41,539 nucleotides of DNA from the NCBI GenBank assembly GCA_020854915.1, contig JAHKLT010000021.1, positions 1 to 41,539 of the forward strand. Reading direction: 5' to 3'. Below the pieces are notes generated by a model. The model saw nothing but the letters and a program-made list of their open reading frames with translations. It did no database searches and had not been told where the DNA came from. The translations under genes were made by a program, and so were the position numbers. Positions 9,250 through 17,546 of the stretch are shown here, piece by piece. This DNA is from Methanobacteriaceae archaeon. GTDB taxonomy: Archaea > Methanobacteriota > Methanobacteria > Methanobacteriales > Methanobacteriaceae. Each line of letters starts with the position of its first letter. Position 1 is the first letter of the stretch.

Positions 9250-10164
9250 ATGATACTTTCAAAAGAAGAAATAAAGAAACTAGAATATAGTGGATATCGA
9301 TTTGTAGGTCAAAATAAACATACCGCTGTTAAAATTTGTCATTGGACTAGGCAAAGTTTACTGGATAAGGGAGTTTGTTATAAAGAAAAATTTTATGGTA
9401 TTGAAAGTCATAGATGTCTTCAAATGTCTCCTGCTGTTAGTTTTTGTCAGCAAAAATGTGAATTTTGTTGGAGAGATTTCTCACATAATAAAACACAATG
9501 GATAGGAGACTATGATGAACCTGGAATAATCATTGATGAAGCTATCAAAAATCAAAATAAGCTTTTATGTGGTTTTTTTGGAAATGATAATGCAAATAAA
9601 AATAAATTAATAGAATCTAAAACTCCAAACAATGCAGCTATTTCTCTTGCAGGTGAACCTACATTATATCCAGATATTAGTGATTTAATTTATGAATTTA
9701 AAAAAAGAGATTTTACTACTTTTCTTGTAAGTAATGGCCAGTATGTTGATAGATTAAAAAACTTAGAAAATGAACCTTACCAGCTATATTTATCCTTAGA
9801 TGCACCAGATAAAAAAACATATGATGAGCTTTGCAACCCTCAAATCGATGATGGTTGGTTAAATTTAAATGAATCTCTTGAAACATTAGCTAGTTTTAAT
9901 AGTAGAACATGTATAAGAACAACATGTGTTAAAGACAAAAACATGAAAAATCCAGAAAATTATGCAAAATTAATTAAAAAAGCCGATCCTGATTTTGTTG
10001 AGATAAAAGCATATATGTGTGTTGGTTCATCAAGAGACAGATTAACACTCGACAATATGCCTGAGTTTAGTGAAGTATATGATTTTGCAGATAAAATAGC
10101 TAAAAATTGTGGAAGAGAAATTGTAAATAAATCTGAAATAAGCCGTGTTGTCCTTTTAGAATAG
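9250..10164 (+). CDS. taw1: tRNA 4-demethylwyosine synthase (Taw1/TYW1 radical SAM)
   Basis: Radical SAM enzyme that condenses N1-methylguanosine at position 37 of tRNA-Phe with pyruvate to make the tricyclic wyosine base. Radical SAM cysteines C66-xxx-C70-xx-C73 lie in FCQQKCEFCW. A second Fe-S cluster is indicated by C30, C43 and C56; this six-cysteine spacing is that of Methanocaldococcus jannaschii TYW1 shifted by four. Other landmarks are AAISLAGEPTLYP (SAM GEP motif) and YLSLDAPD. Length 304 residues is normal for the archaeal enzyme, which lacks the flavodoxin domain of eukaryotic TYW1. Start ATG 9250 follows the small unknown gene by 40 bp. Its stop is one base from the convergent sucC stop. 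Confidence 0.95.
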   Translation: MILSKEEIKKLEYSGYRFVGQNKHTAVKICHWTRQSLLDKGVCYKEKFYGIESHRCLQMSPAVSFCQQKCEFCWRDFSHNKTQWIGDYDEPGIIIDEAIKNQNKLLCGFFGNDNANKNKLIESKTPNNAAISLAGEPTLYPDISDLIYEFKKRDFTTFLVSNGQYVDRLKNLENEPYQLYLSLDAPDKKTYDELCNPQIDDGWLNLNESLETLASFNSRTCIRTTCVKDKNMKNPENYAKLIKKADPDFVEIKAYMCVGSSRDRLTLDNMPEFSEVYDFADKIAKNCGREIVNKSEISRVVLLE

Positions 10165-10165
10165 C

Positions 10166-11272
10166 TTACTCTAAAGATTTACAAATTTCTACTGCTTTTT
10201 TTGCAGCTTTTTCCATTGATATATCAAATGGAATACCTGCTTTTTCTAGTAATTCTTGTCCTTCTTTTTCATTAGTTCCAGTTAATCGAATTACAATATT
10301 TACTTTTTTTGGAGTCTTATTTAAAACATCAATAACGCCTTTTGCAACATCATCCGCCCGTGTAATTCCGCCTAACACATTTAAAAATATAACTTTTACT
10401 GGTTCATAATCTAAAACCATATTAAGAGCTTTTTCAATAGTATCTTGTGATGATCCACCACCAATATCTAAAAATGTTGCAGGTTTTCCACCATTAAGTT
10501 TAATCATATCCATACCTGTTAAAGTTAAACCAGCTCCATTTCCAATAACTGCAATGTTACCATCTAATTTAACAAAGTCTAATTCTTTCTCTTTATAATT
10601 ATTCATTTTAACTAAATCTTTATGTCTAAATAAAGAATCATTTTCAACTTCAAGTTTTGCATCTGCAGCTATTAAACCTTCATCTGTTAAAATTAAAGGA
10701 TTTATTTCTGCAGTTGTTGCATCGTATTTATTAAATATATTAAATAGTTTCCATATGATAGTTCCAAGTTTTGAGATTAATTCATTTGGAACTTGCATTT
10801 TACGTGCAATTTCACGAGCTTCATAAGGTAAAAATTCATCTAGTGGGTTTGGATGATATTTAATAAGTTTCTCAGGTGATGAAATAGCTAAATTCTCTAT
10901 ATCAACTCCACCTTCACTACTTGCCATAATTACAGGTTTTTTATTGTTACGATCAACTGTTACACTAATGAAAAATTCATTTTTAATATCAGCTTTTTCT
11001 TCAATTAAAAGATGTTCTACTGTTTCACCTTTAATTTCCATTCCGAATAATTCAATAGATTTTTTAAATGCTTCATCAGGTGTATCTGCAAACTTGATTC
11101 CACCAGCTTTTCCACGGCCACCAACAAGAACTTGGGATTTTAAAACTACTGATTTATCCATTTTAGATGTAATTTCTTTAGCTTCCTCTGGAGAGTTAGC
11201 AAGATACCCTTCTAAAATAGCTATTTTTTCTTTTTCAAAGATTTTTTTTCCATTATATTCAAAAAATTTCAT
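10166..11272 (-). CDS. sucC: Succinyl-CoA ligase (ADP-forming) beta subunit
   Basis: ATP-grasp subunit that, with the alpha subunit, interconverts succinate and succinyl-CoA; in methanogens it feeds succinyl-CoA to 2-oxoglutarate synthesis. I see the N-terminal ATP-grasp fold (LVGGRGKAGGIKFADTP, about 50-66), metal/substrate residues in TAEINPLILTDEGLIAADAK, and the C-terminal CoA-ligase domain (NGAGLTLTGMDMIKLNGGKP, LDIGGGSS, VFLNVLGGITRADDVAKG-like segment). 368 residues is slightly short of the bacterial 388 but normal for archaea. It is the last gene of the korDABC-sucC operon, nine bases after korC, with AGGTTG upstream of the ATG. No sucD lies next to it, so the alpha subunit must be encoded elsewhere. 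Confidence 0.95.
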   Translation of the reverse strand: MKFFEYNGKKIFEKEKIAILEGYLANSPEEAKEITSKMDKSVVLKSQVLVGGRGKAGGIKFADTPDEAFKKSIELFGMEIKGETVEHLLIEEKADIKNEFFISVTVDRNNKKPVIMASSEGGVDIENLAISSPEKLIKYHPNPLDEFLPYEAREIARKMQVPNELISKLGTIIWKLFNIFNKYDATTAEINPLILTDEGLIAADAKLEVENDSLFRHKDLVKMNNYKEKELDFVKLDGNIAVIGNGAGLTLTGMDMIKLNGGKPATFLDIGGGSSQDTIEKALNMVLDYEPVKVIFLNVLGGITRADDVAKGVIDVLNKTPKKVNIVIRLTGTNEKEGQELLEKAGIPFDISMEKAAKKAVEICKSLE

Positions 11273-11281
11273 AATAACAAC

Positions 11282-11827
11282 CTAAACAAAATTATAACCT
11301 GCTTCAAAAGCTTGAATATTTTTTTCTTCTGTACCACTTGGAACACTGTCTTCGATAGCTTTAATAGCTGCTTCTTTTGAGATTGCATTTGTAATTTTAA
11401 CAAAAGCTCCAATCATTACAATATTTGCAACTATTTTTAACTTGATTTCATTTGTTGCAATTTCTGTTGCTGGTGCCCTGTATAATTTAATATTATGCTC
11501 TTTTACAAATTCCTCAATTTCACTTTCAGTTATAGTTCCAGGATCAATTATTAATGTCCCACCATCTTTTAAATCATCAATATAAGTCATTAAAGCTTCA
11601 TGAGACATTGCAACAAATATATCAGGGTTTTGAACTTTAGGATAATCAATTGTTTCATCACTTATTACAACCTCGCATCTTGAAGCTCCACCACGAGCTT
11701 CAGGACCATATGATTGAGTTTGAACTGCATTTTTATTATCAAATAGTGATGCTGCTTTACCAACTATAATACCAGATAAAATAACACCTTGTCCACCAAA
11801 ACCTGCAATTCTAATATCTTCTCTCAT
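11282..11827 (-). CDS. korC: 2-oxoglutarate:ferredoxin oxidoreductase gamma subunit
   Basis: Gamma subunit of the reductive 2-oxoglutarate synthase. The N-terminus carries the family signature RIAGFGGQGVILSGIIVGKA, then QTQSYGPEARGGASRCEVVI, both diagnostic of the POR/KOR gamma domain. Length about 181 residues is typical. I chose the ATG at 11827 (MREDIRI) because AAGGA lies nine bases upstream; the ATG at 11836 directly abuts that motif and is less likely. It follows korB by a few bases and precedes sucC, so it is translated from the same operon mRNA. Confidence 0.94.
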   Translation of the reverse strand: MREDIRIAGFGGQGVILSGIIVGKAASLFDNKNAVQTQSYGPEARGGASRCEVVISDETIDYPKVQNPDIFVAMSHEALMTYIDDLKDGGTLIIDPGTITESEIEEFVKEHNIKLYRAPATEIATNEIKLKIVANIVMIGAFVKITNAISKEAAIKAIEDSVPSGTEEKNIQAFEAGYNFV

Positions 11828-11842
11828 TATAATCATTCCTTA

Positions 11843-12703
11843 TTAAAATTCTTCTAAATAAGCTGAATTTTGAATTGGTTCACTATCAGACTTAGATTTA
11901 GATAACTCCTTAATATTTTCAACAAATTCTGGTTTTTTAGTATTTGCAAATTCACCAACAATGATTTTTCCTTCAAGTTCTTTCCTAGAAAGAGATGGTA
12001 CTTGAGCTTTGAAAACAGTATTATTTTTCATATAACTAATCATGTCAACAGGAGATCTTAATTTGTTTTTACGTCCAAAATAAGTTGGACATTGTGAAAT
12101 TACCTCAACAAATGAAAAACCAGGATTTTTTAAAGCATCCTTAATAGATCTGACAACATGATGTATTTTCAAAGTAGTCCATCTTGCAGAATATGATGCA
12201 CCAGCTGTAGCAACAAGTTCAGCTAAGTTGAATGGATTATCAGTAGTACCATAAGGTGCAGTAGATCCAAAACTTCCTTTAGGAGAAGTTGGACTAATTT
12301 GACCACCAGTCATTCCATAAATATTATTATTAATACAAATTACAGTTAAATTAATGTTACGTCTTGCAGCATGGATTAAATGATTTCCACCAATTGAAGC
12401 TGCATCACCATCTCCTGTGAAAACAACAACATCTAAATCAGAGTTTGAAACTTTTAATCCTGTAGCAAAACTAATAGCTCTACCATGAGTTGTATGAAGA
12501 GAATCAGATTGAATATAACCAGGAATTCTTGAAGAACATCCAATTCCTGAGACTAAAGCTAAATTATCAAAATCAAGCTCTGCTTCATTTACACCTTTTA
12601 AAAAGCTATTTATAATAGTCCCAATACCACAACCTGGACAAAAAATAGTTGGGAGTCTATCTTCCCTTAAATATTTTAAAAATGGAGATTTTTCATCAGG
12701 CAT
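11843..12703 (-). CDS. korB: 2-oxoglutarate:ferredoxin oxidoreductase beta subunit (TPP-binding)
   Basis: Thiamine-pyrophosphate-binding subunit. Motifs: FCPGCGIGTIINSFLKG near the N-terminus; GIGCSSRIPGY; the TPP/Mg site FTGDGDAASIGGNHLIHAARR; and INNNIYGMTGGQISPTSP. The TGGQ-SPTS pattern and the length of 286 residues are those of the KOR (rather than POR) beta subunit in Methanobacteriales. One base separates it from the korA stop, which implies translational coupling. Confidence 0.95.
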   Translation of the reverse strand: MPDEKSPFLKYLREDRLPTIFCPGCGIGTIINSFLKGVNEAELDFDNLALVSGIGCSSRIPGYIQSDSLHTTHGRAISFATGLKVSNSDLDVVVFTGDGDAASIGGNHLIHAARRNINLTVICINNNIYGMTGGQISPTSPKGSFGSTAPYGTTDNPFNLAELVATAGASYSARWTTLKIHHVVRSIKDALKNPGFSFVEVISQCPTYFGRKNKLRSPVDMISYMKNNTVFKAQVPSLSRKELEGKIIVGEFANTKKPEFVENIKELSKSKSDSEPIQNSAYLEEF

Positions 12704-12704
12704 A

Positions 12705-13829
12705 TTAATTACCTCCTACTTTTTTAATTTCAGCTAAAATTTCATTTGGTTTTGGAATCTCTCCACCAATTTTACCAATTAAATGTGTTTTAGAATTGGA
12801 ACAAGCTACTCTTTCAACTTCCCAATAAATTTGACCTAAATTCATCTCAACAACAATAATATGACTTGCATTTTTAGAAATTTCCCTGATTTCCGCTTCT
12901 GGAAATGGCCATGGAGTATTAAGTTTAAAAGATCCTACCTTCAAACCATCATCTCTTGCAATGTTTACTGCATTAAGAGCAGATCTAAATGGAGCACCAT
13001 AAGATACAACAACAATATCTGCCTCCTCACAGAAATCTTTTTGAGTAGAAACAATATCTTTTTTATTATCCAAAATTTTACTAGATAATCTCCTAACTAA
13101 AGTATCATGTGTTTTTGGGTTATTTGCATCGGGATAACCTCGCTCATCATGAGTTAAACCTGTTACATGAATATCGAATCCTTCACCAAAAGAAGGCATT
13201 GGATTAATTCCATTATTTTTAAAAGGTAGAAAATCCTTTTGAGATTCTGGCATTTTTCTTGGAACAATATCTATTTTATCAGGAATTATAATTTTTTCCC
13301 TCATATGACCAACAATTTCATCTGCCATAACAAAAACAGGAGTTCTAAATTTTTCAGCTAAATTAAAAGCTTCTACAGTAAAATCAAAAAACTCTTGAAC
13401 AGAAGAAGGTGATAAAGCTATTGGTTCGTAATCTCCATGAGAACCCCAACGAGCTTGCATCATGTCTCCTTGACCAACCATTGTAGGCTGACCAGTAGAT
13501 GGAGAACCTCTTTGAACATCAACAATTACAATAGGAGTTTCACTCATAAATGCATAACCAATATTTTCCTGCATAAGAGAAAATCCTGGACCCGAGGTTG
13601 CAGTCATAGATTTAGAACCACCCCAAGAACCACCTATAATTGCACCTGCAGCACCAATTTCATCTTCCATCTGAACAAAAGATCCTTTATATGCTGGAAG
13701 TTTAATAGCTAAAGTTTCAGCAACTTCTGTTGATGGAGTAATAGGGTAACCTGCAAAAAATCTGCATCCTGCTTTTAAAGCTCCTTCAGCACATGCTTCA
13801 TTTCCTTGAATAAATAATTCTTTAACCAT
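12705..13829 (-). CDS. korA: 2-oxoglutarate:ferredoxin oxidoreductase alpha subunit
   Basis: Catalytic alpha subunit of the oxidoreductase that carboxylates succinyl-CoA to 2-oxoglutarate with reduced ferredoxin. Clear features: FIQGNEACAEGALKAGCRFF at the N-terminus, FAGYPITPSTEVAE (the conserved GYPITPS loop), QMEDEIGAAGAIIGGSWGG, and SGPGFSLMQENIGYA. The C-terminal transketolase-like part has VVSYGAPFRSALNAV and the terminal VVEMNLGQIYWEVER. Length 374 residues matches methanogen KorA. It starts one base after korD; its own end couples to korB. Confidence 0.96.
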   Translation of the reverse strand: MVKELFIQGNEACAEGALKAGCRFFAGYPITPSTEVAETLAIKLPAYKGSFVQMEDEIGAAGAIIGGSWGGSKSMTATSGPGFSLMQENIGYAFMSETPIVIVDVQRGSPSTGQPTMVGQGDMMQARWGSHGDYEPIALSPSSVQEFFDFTVEAFNLAEKFRTPVFVMADEIVGHMREKIIIPDKIDIVPRKMPESQKDFLPFKNNGINPMPSFGEGFDIHVTGLTHDERGYPDANNPKTHDTLVRRLSSKILDNKKDIVSTQKDFCEEADIVVVSYGAPFRSALNAVNIARDDGLKVGSFKLNTPWPFPEAEIREISKNASHIIVVEMNLGQIYWEVERVACSNSKTHLIGKIGGEIPKPNEILAEIKKVGGN

Positions 13830-13830
13830 T

Positions 13831-14100
13831 TTAAGACTCCTTTTTATTATTAAAATTTGGGTTAAATTTTGAATCTTTTTCTTTTACCCACCAATGTGTT
13901 TCAATATCCACATCAATAGCTTGGTCCGGACACATTAATTCACAATCTCCACATTTAGTGCACTCTTTTTCAAATTTAGGATAAGGTAATAAAACCCCTT
14001 TTTTATTAGGTTTTAAGGAAACCGCATAAACATTTTTATAACAAATAAAAACACAAAGGTGGCAACCCTTACATAAATCCTCATCTATATTAATCATCAT
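13831..14100 (-). CDS. korD: 2-oxoglutarate:ferredoxin oxidoreductase delta subunit (2[4Fe-4S] ferredoxin)
   Basis: An 89-residue ferredoxin subunit bringing electrons to KorAB. Two [4Fe-4S] motifs are visible: CKGCHLCVFIC (CxxCxxCxxxC, about residues 9-19) and CTKCGDCELMCPD. It is the first gene of the korDABC-sucC operon. AAGGAGATT lies just upstream of the paired ATGATG at 14100; starting at the second ATG is also possible. An AT-rich region at 14110-14150 between it and the divergent fumarase gene must hold both promoters. Confidence 0.94.
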   Translation of the reverse strand: MMINIDEDLCKGCHLCVFICYKNVYAVSLKPNKKGVLLPYPKFEKECTKCGDCELMCPDQAIDVDIETHWWVKEKDSKFNPNFNNKKES

Positions 14101-14136
14101 AATCTCCTTACAATATATATAAATTTAATTTGTTAG

Positions 14137-14150
14137 AAGTATTAAATAAA
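14137..14150 (-). promoter_or_regulatory. Candidate TATA box of the kor operon
   Basis: On the minus strand AATTTATTTAATAC sits about 40 nt upstream of the korD ATG, which would put transcription start near 14118 and leave the AAGGAG ribosome site on the mRNA. The more TATA-like run at 14112-14124 is too close to the ATG to fit. The same stretch may serve the divergent fumarase gene. Confidence 0.3.
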
Positions 14151-14185
14151 TTATTGTCTTAAAAAAATATTTTTCAAATGATATT

Positions 14186-14677
14186 ATGATACATATTAAA
14201 ATACCACTCAATGATAATGAAATATCTAAATTAAAACTAGGTGATAAAATAGCTATTTCTGGAGAAATATACACAGGAAGAGATAAAGCACTACCAAAAC
14301 TAGTTAAAGCTATTAAAAATGATGAAAAAATATTTGATATAGAAGGTGCAGCTATTATGCACACAGGAGTAAGTGATGCTGGAATTGGTCCTACAACAAG
14401 TAATAAAAAAGAAATAGAATCAACAATGGGATTTCTATCTAAAAGTGGTGTTAAAATGCATATAGGAAAAGGTTCATTATCTAGTGAAACAATTAAAGAA
14501 TTAAATAAATATAACTCTATCTTTGTTATTACACCACCAGTAACAGCTCTTTTAACAGATTGTATAAAAAATAAAAAATGTATTGCATTTAAAGAAGAAG
14601 GAATTGAAGCTATTTATAAATTAAAAGTAGAAAATATTCCAGGAATTGTAGCATCCATAAATGGAGAAGTAATCTAA
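14186..14677 (+). CDS. fumB: Fumarate hydratase class I, beta (C-terminal) subunit
   Basis: Small subunit of the two-subunit, Fe-S dependent class I fumarase that interconverts malate and fumarate in the reductive branch toward succinate. Seen: SGEIYTGRDKALPKLV near residues 29-44 (conserved GxxYTGRDAAH-like loop, here with K for the usual AH), GVSDAGIGPTTSNKKE (the conserved GPTTS substrate loop), and FKEEGIEAIYKLKVEN near the end. 163 residues is right for the separate beta subunit. The alpha subunit gene is not in this window. It is divergent from the kor operon, fitting a shared metabolic role. There is no Shine-Dalgarno before the ATG, so a leaderless transcript is possible. Confidence 0.9.
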   Translation: MIHIKIPLNDNEISKLKLGDKIAISGEIYTGRDKALPKLVKAIKNDEKIFDIEGAAIMHTGVSDAGIGPTTSNKKEIESTMGFLSKSGVKMHIGKGSLSSETIKELNKYNSIFVITPPVTALLTDCIKNKKCIAFKEEGIEAIYKLKVENIPGIVASINGEVI

Positions 14678-15148
14678 ATTAAGATTCAGTCATAGTATTC
14701 TTTTGGGTCTAAGATAAAAATCAATATACCAATGGAAAAACAAATAAAAGATTATAAATAATATTTTAAAGAGATTCTGATAATTTTAAATGGAGAAAAC
14801 TTTTTTGCATTAATACAAAATTTATGAATCATAAAATGTTTTAAAAAATTTTAAAAATAGATAAAAAAATATTAAAAATCCTAAAGTTAAAACATTAATT
14901 CAAATACAAAATGGTTTAATACATGTAGTAATTGATTTTGAATATAAAATAAAAGATAAAACATACAAAGAAGAACTATTTAAAAATATAGCAAATAATG
15001 ATAATTTTCCAGAAACTGAAAATATTATATCAATAACATAAATTTCTAATTTTACAAATCTTGTTTTAAAAAAATAAGAAAATTGTATGAAAAAAATATT
15101 ATTAAATAAAATAATTTAATTAAAAAATAGCTATTTGAAAGTTAAAGA
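14678..15148. other. 471-bp spacer with a decayed coding fragment
   Basis: The AT-rich stretch after the fumarase gene holds no intact gene. In its right half (14871-15041, plus strand) one frame is open for 56 codons with coding-like composition, but it has no start and follows stops; see the pseudogene entry. Nothing else is identifiable. Confidence 0.5.
14871..15041 (+). pseudogene. Remnant of an unrecognised gene
   Basis: A 56-codon open fragment ending in TAA reads KTLIQIQNGLIHVVIDFEY, then KEELFKNIANNDNFPETENI. It has no initiator and an in-frame stop just upstream. Weaker coding-like pieces with stops (for example ILIILNGENFFALIQN) lie at 14770-14830. This looks like the 3' end of a gene that has decayed. 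I do not recognise the family. Confidence 0.3.
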
Positions 15149-15925
15149 TTATTCTTCAACTCTCTCATCTTCAACTTCTTTCTTCTCAGATTCATCTAAA
15201 ACTACTTCATCATCATCTTCAACTTCTTTCTTCTCAAATTCATCTACAAAATTTACTTTATCAACATCCATATTTTCCCAGATATCTTTTGCAATTCTAA
15301 ACCTTGCAAATGTTATATCCATATAAGACTTTTGATCAAATCTTGCAATTTCATCTAATTTAATACTAACAACTTTCCCATCAAATGTGATTTCAGTTTT
15401 ATCAATATCCATATTAGGATAAGTATAATGAAGCTTAATCATGCTTTTGATTTTTTCTTCATCATCTTCAATGATTTCATCAATTTTAACATCATAAATA
15501 ACATCCTTGCCAGCTAATTCATGGTTAAAATCTACTTTAACTCTTCCACCATTAACAGTTAAAACTCTACCATTTTGACCATCAGCAGTAATAACCATAC
15601 CTGGAACAGGAGTCATCCCCTGTTTTTTAAACTCTTTCATAGGTATAAGTTGAACTAACTTAGAGTCTCTATTACCATAAGCATCTTGACTTTCAATTTC
15701 TATGGTTTTTTCATCCCCAACATCAAGGCCAATAACAGCTTCATCAAGTGCTTTTAAAAGATGTTCTCCCCCAACAACTATTGGGATAGGTTCATAATTT
15801 TTTTCTTCAACATAAATATCTGCTTCTTTAGCTATTTCTTCAGAAGTAGTATCAAAAACATCTCTAGTATCTGCAACTTTACCTGTAAATTCAATTTTAA
15901 TAAAATCTCCATCTTTGATTGACAT
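15149..15925 (-). CDS. FKBP-type peptidyl-prolyl cis-trans isomerase (long archaeal form)
   Basis: Folding catalyst and chaperone of the SlyD-like FKBP family. The FKBP core begins at [20 protein letters not shown] (residues 5-24) and is interrupted by an insert-in-flap region ([20 protein letters not shown]...[10 protein letters not shown]). The 258 residues exceed the short 150-residue archaeal form because of an extra C-terminal domain (about 150-225) and a strongly acidic tail. The tail contains a 16-residue near-duplication built on EKKEVED. Start ATG 15925 has AGGAG well placed upstream. Likely cytoplasmic and monocistronic. Confidence 0.9.
   Translation of the reverse strand: MSIKDGDFIKIEFTGKVADTRDVFDTTSEEIAKEADIYVEEKNYEPIPIVVGGEHLLKALDEAVIGLDVGDEKTIEIESQDAYGNRDSKLVQLIPMKEFKKQGMTPVPGMVITADGQNGRVLTVNGGRVKVDFNHELAGKDVIYDVKIDEIIEDDEEKIKSMIKLHYTYPNMDIDKTEITFDGKVVSIKLDEIARFDQKSYMDITFARFRIAKDIWENMDVDKVNFVDEFEKKEVEDDDEVVLDESEKKEVEDERVEE
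15166..15246. repeat. 33-bp direct repeat in the FKBP tail
   Basis: Bases 15166-15198 recur at 15214-15246 with one mismatch (g/a), a 48-bp period. The duplication is in frame and gives two copies of an acidic 16-residue unit (EKKEVED core). It is an intragenic duplication, prone to copy-number slippage. Confidence 0.8.
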
Positions 15926-16224
15926 ATTAAATAAACTCCTATAAAATTAATAAAATAAATTTAATAAAATTATAATATAAAGATATTTATAGTTATATAC
16001 ATTTAAACTTTTCTTATTCTAATTTGTTTTTTAAAAAAAAATCAAATCCATTATCCCTTATTTTATTAGAATTTATCAAAAAAATATTTTTATTTATAAA
16101 AATAATTTAATAGCTAATATAAATTAATTTAAGTAATTATAATATAATAAATTATAAAAATAAATAATAAAAATTAATTTTTAAAAAATATTAAATAATC
16201 ATAAAACTTTTAAAAATAAAGGTT

Positions 16225-16758
16225 TTAGTTTTTATGTACATTAACATTTTTACCTTGATTATCTGGAATAACTTCAAATAGAGGATTTTCAAATTCTAAA
16301 TCAAATTCTTTGCCATCCATAAGTAAATGTTGAAAAACTCCAAGAGAGGATACTTCAGAGTGAGGTTGATTCGTAATGGAAATATTCCAATCAGCATTTT
16401 CAAAAACTTCTGTTGGAACTTTTGGTCCACCAACAATGATTAAAATATCTTTTAAAGATTTTTTAATCTCATTAATTTTTTCATTTGCTTGTGAACCATA
16501 CATTGTTAAATGAACTATTTTTCCACCATCTTCTCGCCATTTTAAAATTAATTCCATGAAATTTTTAATGTATTCAACTTGAAAATCTCCACCCCACCTA
16601 TTAACAATATCTATAACATTATCCATTAGTTTAGTGTCCTCTTGACCAGATAAATATATTTTACTTGCTCCAAAAGCACGTGATGTTAAACATACATGAG
16701 TTGTAATTCTTGTATCTCTTCCAATTCTGTGATCAAGCCTTAAAACATTTACATTCAT
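16225..16758 (-). CDS. tRNA (cytidine-56-2'-O)-methyltransferase aTrm56
   Basis: SPOUT-class enzyme specific to archaea that methylates the ribose of C56 in the T-loop of tRNAs. The N-terminus VNVLRLDHRIGRDTRITTHV is diagnostic of the family; THVCLTSRAFGA and the knot region LIIVGGPKVPTEVF (about 120-133) followed by NISITNQPHSEVSSLGVFQ complete the SAM-binding deep trefoil knot. 177 residues is the normal length. Its ATG overlaps the cobS stop by four bases (ATGA), so it is the third gene of the cobZ-like/cobS/aTrm56 operon, though the tRNA role is unrelated to cobamides. Confidence 0.95.
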   Translation of the reverse strand: MNVNVLRLDHRIGRDTRITTHVCLTSRAFGASKIYLSGQEDTKLMDNVIDIVNRWGGDFQVEYIKNFMELILKWREDGGKIVHLTMYGSQANEKINEIKKSLKDILIIVGGPKVPTEVFENADWNISITNQPHSEVSSLGVFQHLLMDGKEFDLEFENPLFEVIPDNQGKNVNVHKN

Positions 16759-17546
16759 AGAATCACACCCAAAAAAATCAACATTAAAATTAAAGATGTC
16801 ATTCTTCCAAATTCATTAGAAGCACCAAGAACATCCCCATTAGCCATTTTAAAGTTCTTTTGAGCAATCAGAGATATAATACCTCCTCCTAAAATTCCTC
16901 CTAAAACACCAATAAACCCAATTAATCCTCCAACAAGAATAGCTAGTATAATAGATATTATAAGAGAAAAAGTATAGTTTATTATATTTACTGAATTTAC
17001 AAAAATCACAGCAGAACCTTCACTATGTGGTCTTGAACTTATACATGTTGTTAAAAGTGATACTTTAGAAGCCATTTCTGCAATTATGATACCATATAGG
17101 AAATTATAATCAAGTAAATTAGCGAAACCTAAAAGAGTAACAATTCCAATTAAAAAAAAGCTAACAATGCCAGCAGATCCAACCATTGAATCTTTCATTA
17201 CAGCTATTTTCTTATTAACATCGCCATGAACCATTACACCATCAGCCATATCCATTATACCATCAATATGATGAAATCCTGTAATAATCAGGAAAAACCC
17301 ATATAGAATTGCTGCAGAAAATAAATTTGGTAAATTAAAAATATTAATAGAAATAATAGCTACAACAAATCCTAATATACCAACAAAAAAATGTATAGCT
17401 GGCCACAACCAAACCATACGAACCATATCCCTCAATGACAAATTATAACCTATAGGTAAAATGGTTGAAAATGTTAAAAGTCCTAAAATAGAACGTAATA
17501 TCGAATTTTTTTTAGTATTTTTTAATTCATTGTTCATAATAATCAC
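16755..17546 (-). CDS. cobS: Cobalamin synthase (adenosylcobinamide-GDP ribazoletransferase)
   Basis: Integral membrane enzyme that joins adenosylcobinamide-GDP to alpha-ribazole (phosphate), the late step of cobamide assembly; methanogens need the cofactor for Mtr methyltransferase. The 263 residues contain several hydrophobic spans and the family motif GFHHIDGIMDMADGVMVHGD (acidic metal-binding residues), then SRPHSEGSAVIFV. The start is taken as GTG 17546, directly after the upstream stop, with GAGGA at the end of the preceding gene acting as Shine-Dalgarno; ATG 17537 is an alternative. Confidence 0.94.
   Translation of the reverse strand: MIIMNNELKNTKKNSILRSILGLLTFSTILPIGYNLSLRDMVRMVWLWPAIHFFVGILGFVVAIISINIFNLPNLFSAAILYGFFLIITGFHHIDGIMDMADGVMVHGDVNKKIAVMKDSMVGSAGIVSFFLIGIVTLLGFANLLDYNFLYGIIIAEMASKVSLLTTCISSRPHSEGSAVIFVNSVNIINYTFSLIISIILAILVGGLIGFIGVLGGILGGGIISLIAQKNFKMANGDVLGASNEFGRMTSLILMLIFLGVIL

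Noticed and set aside
15135-15326. Serine-rich 63-residue ORF
   Set aside because: Antisense to the acidic Glu/Asp tail of the FKBP gene; poly-Ser arises from reading GAA/GAT codons backwards.
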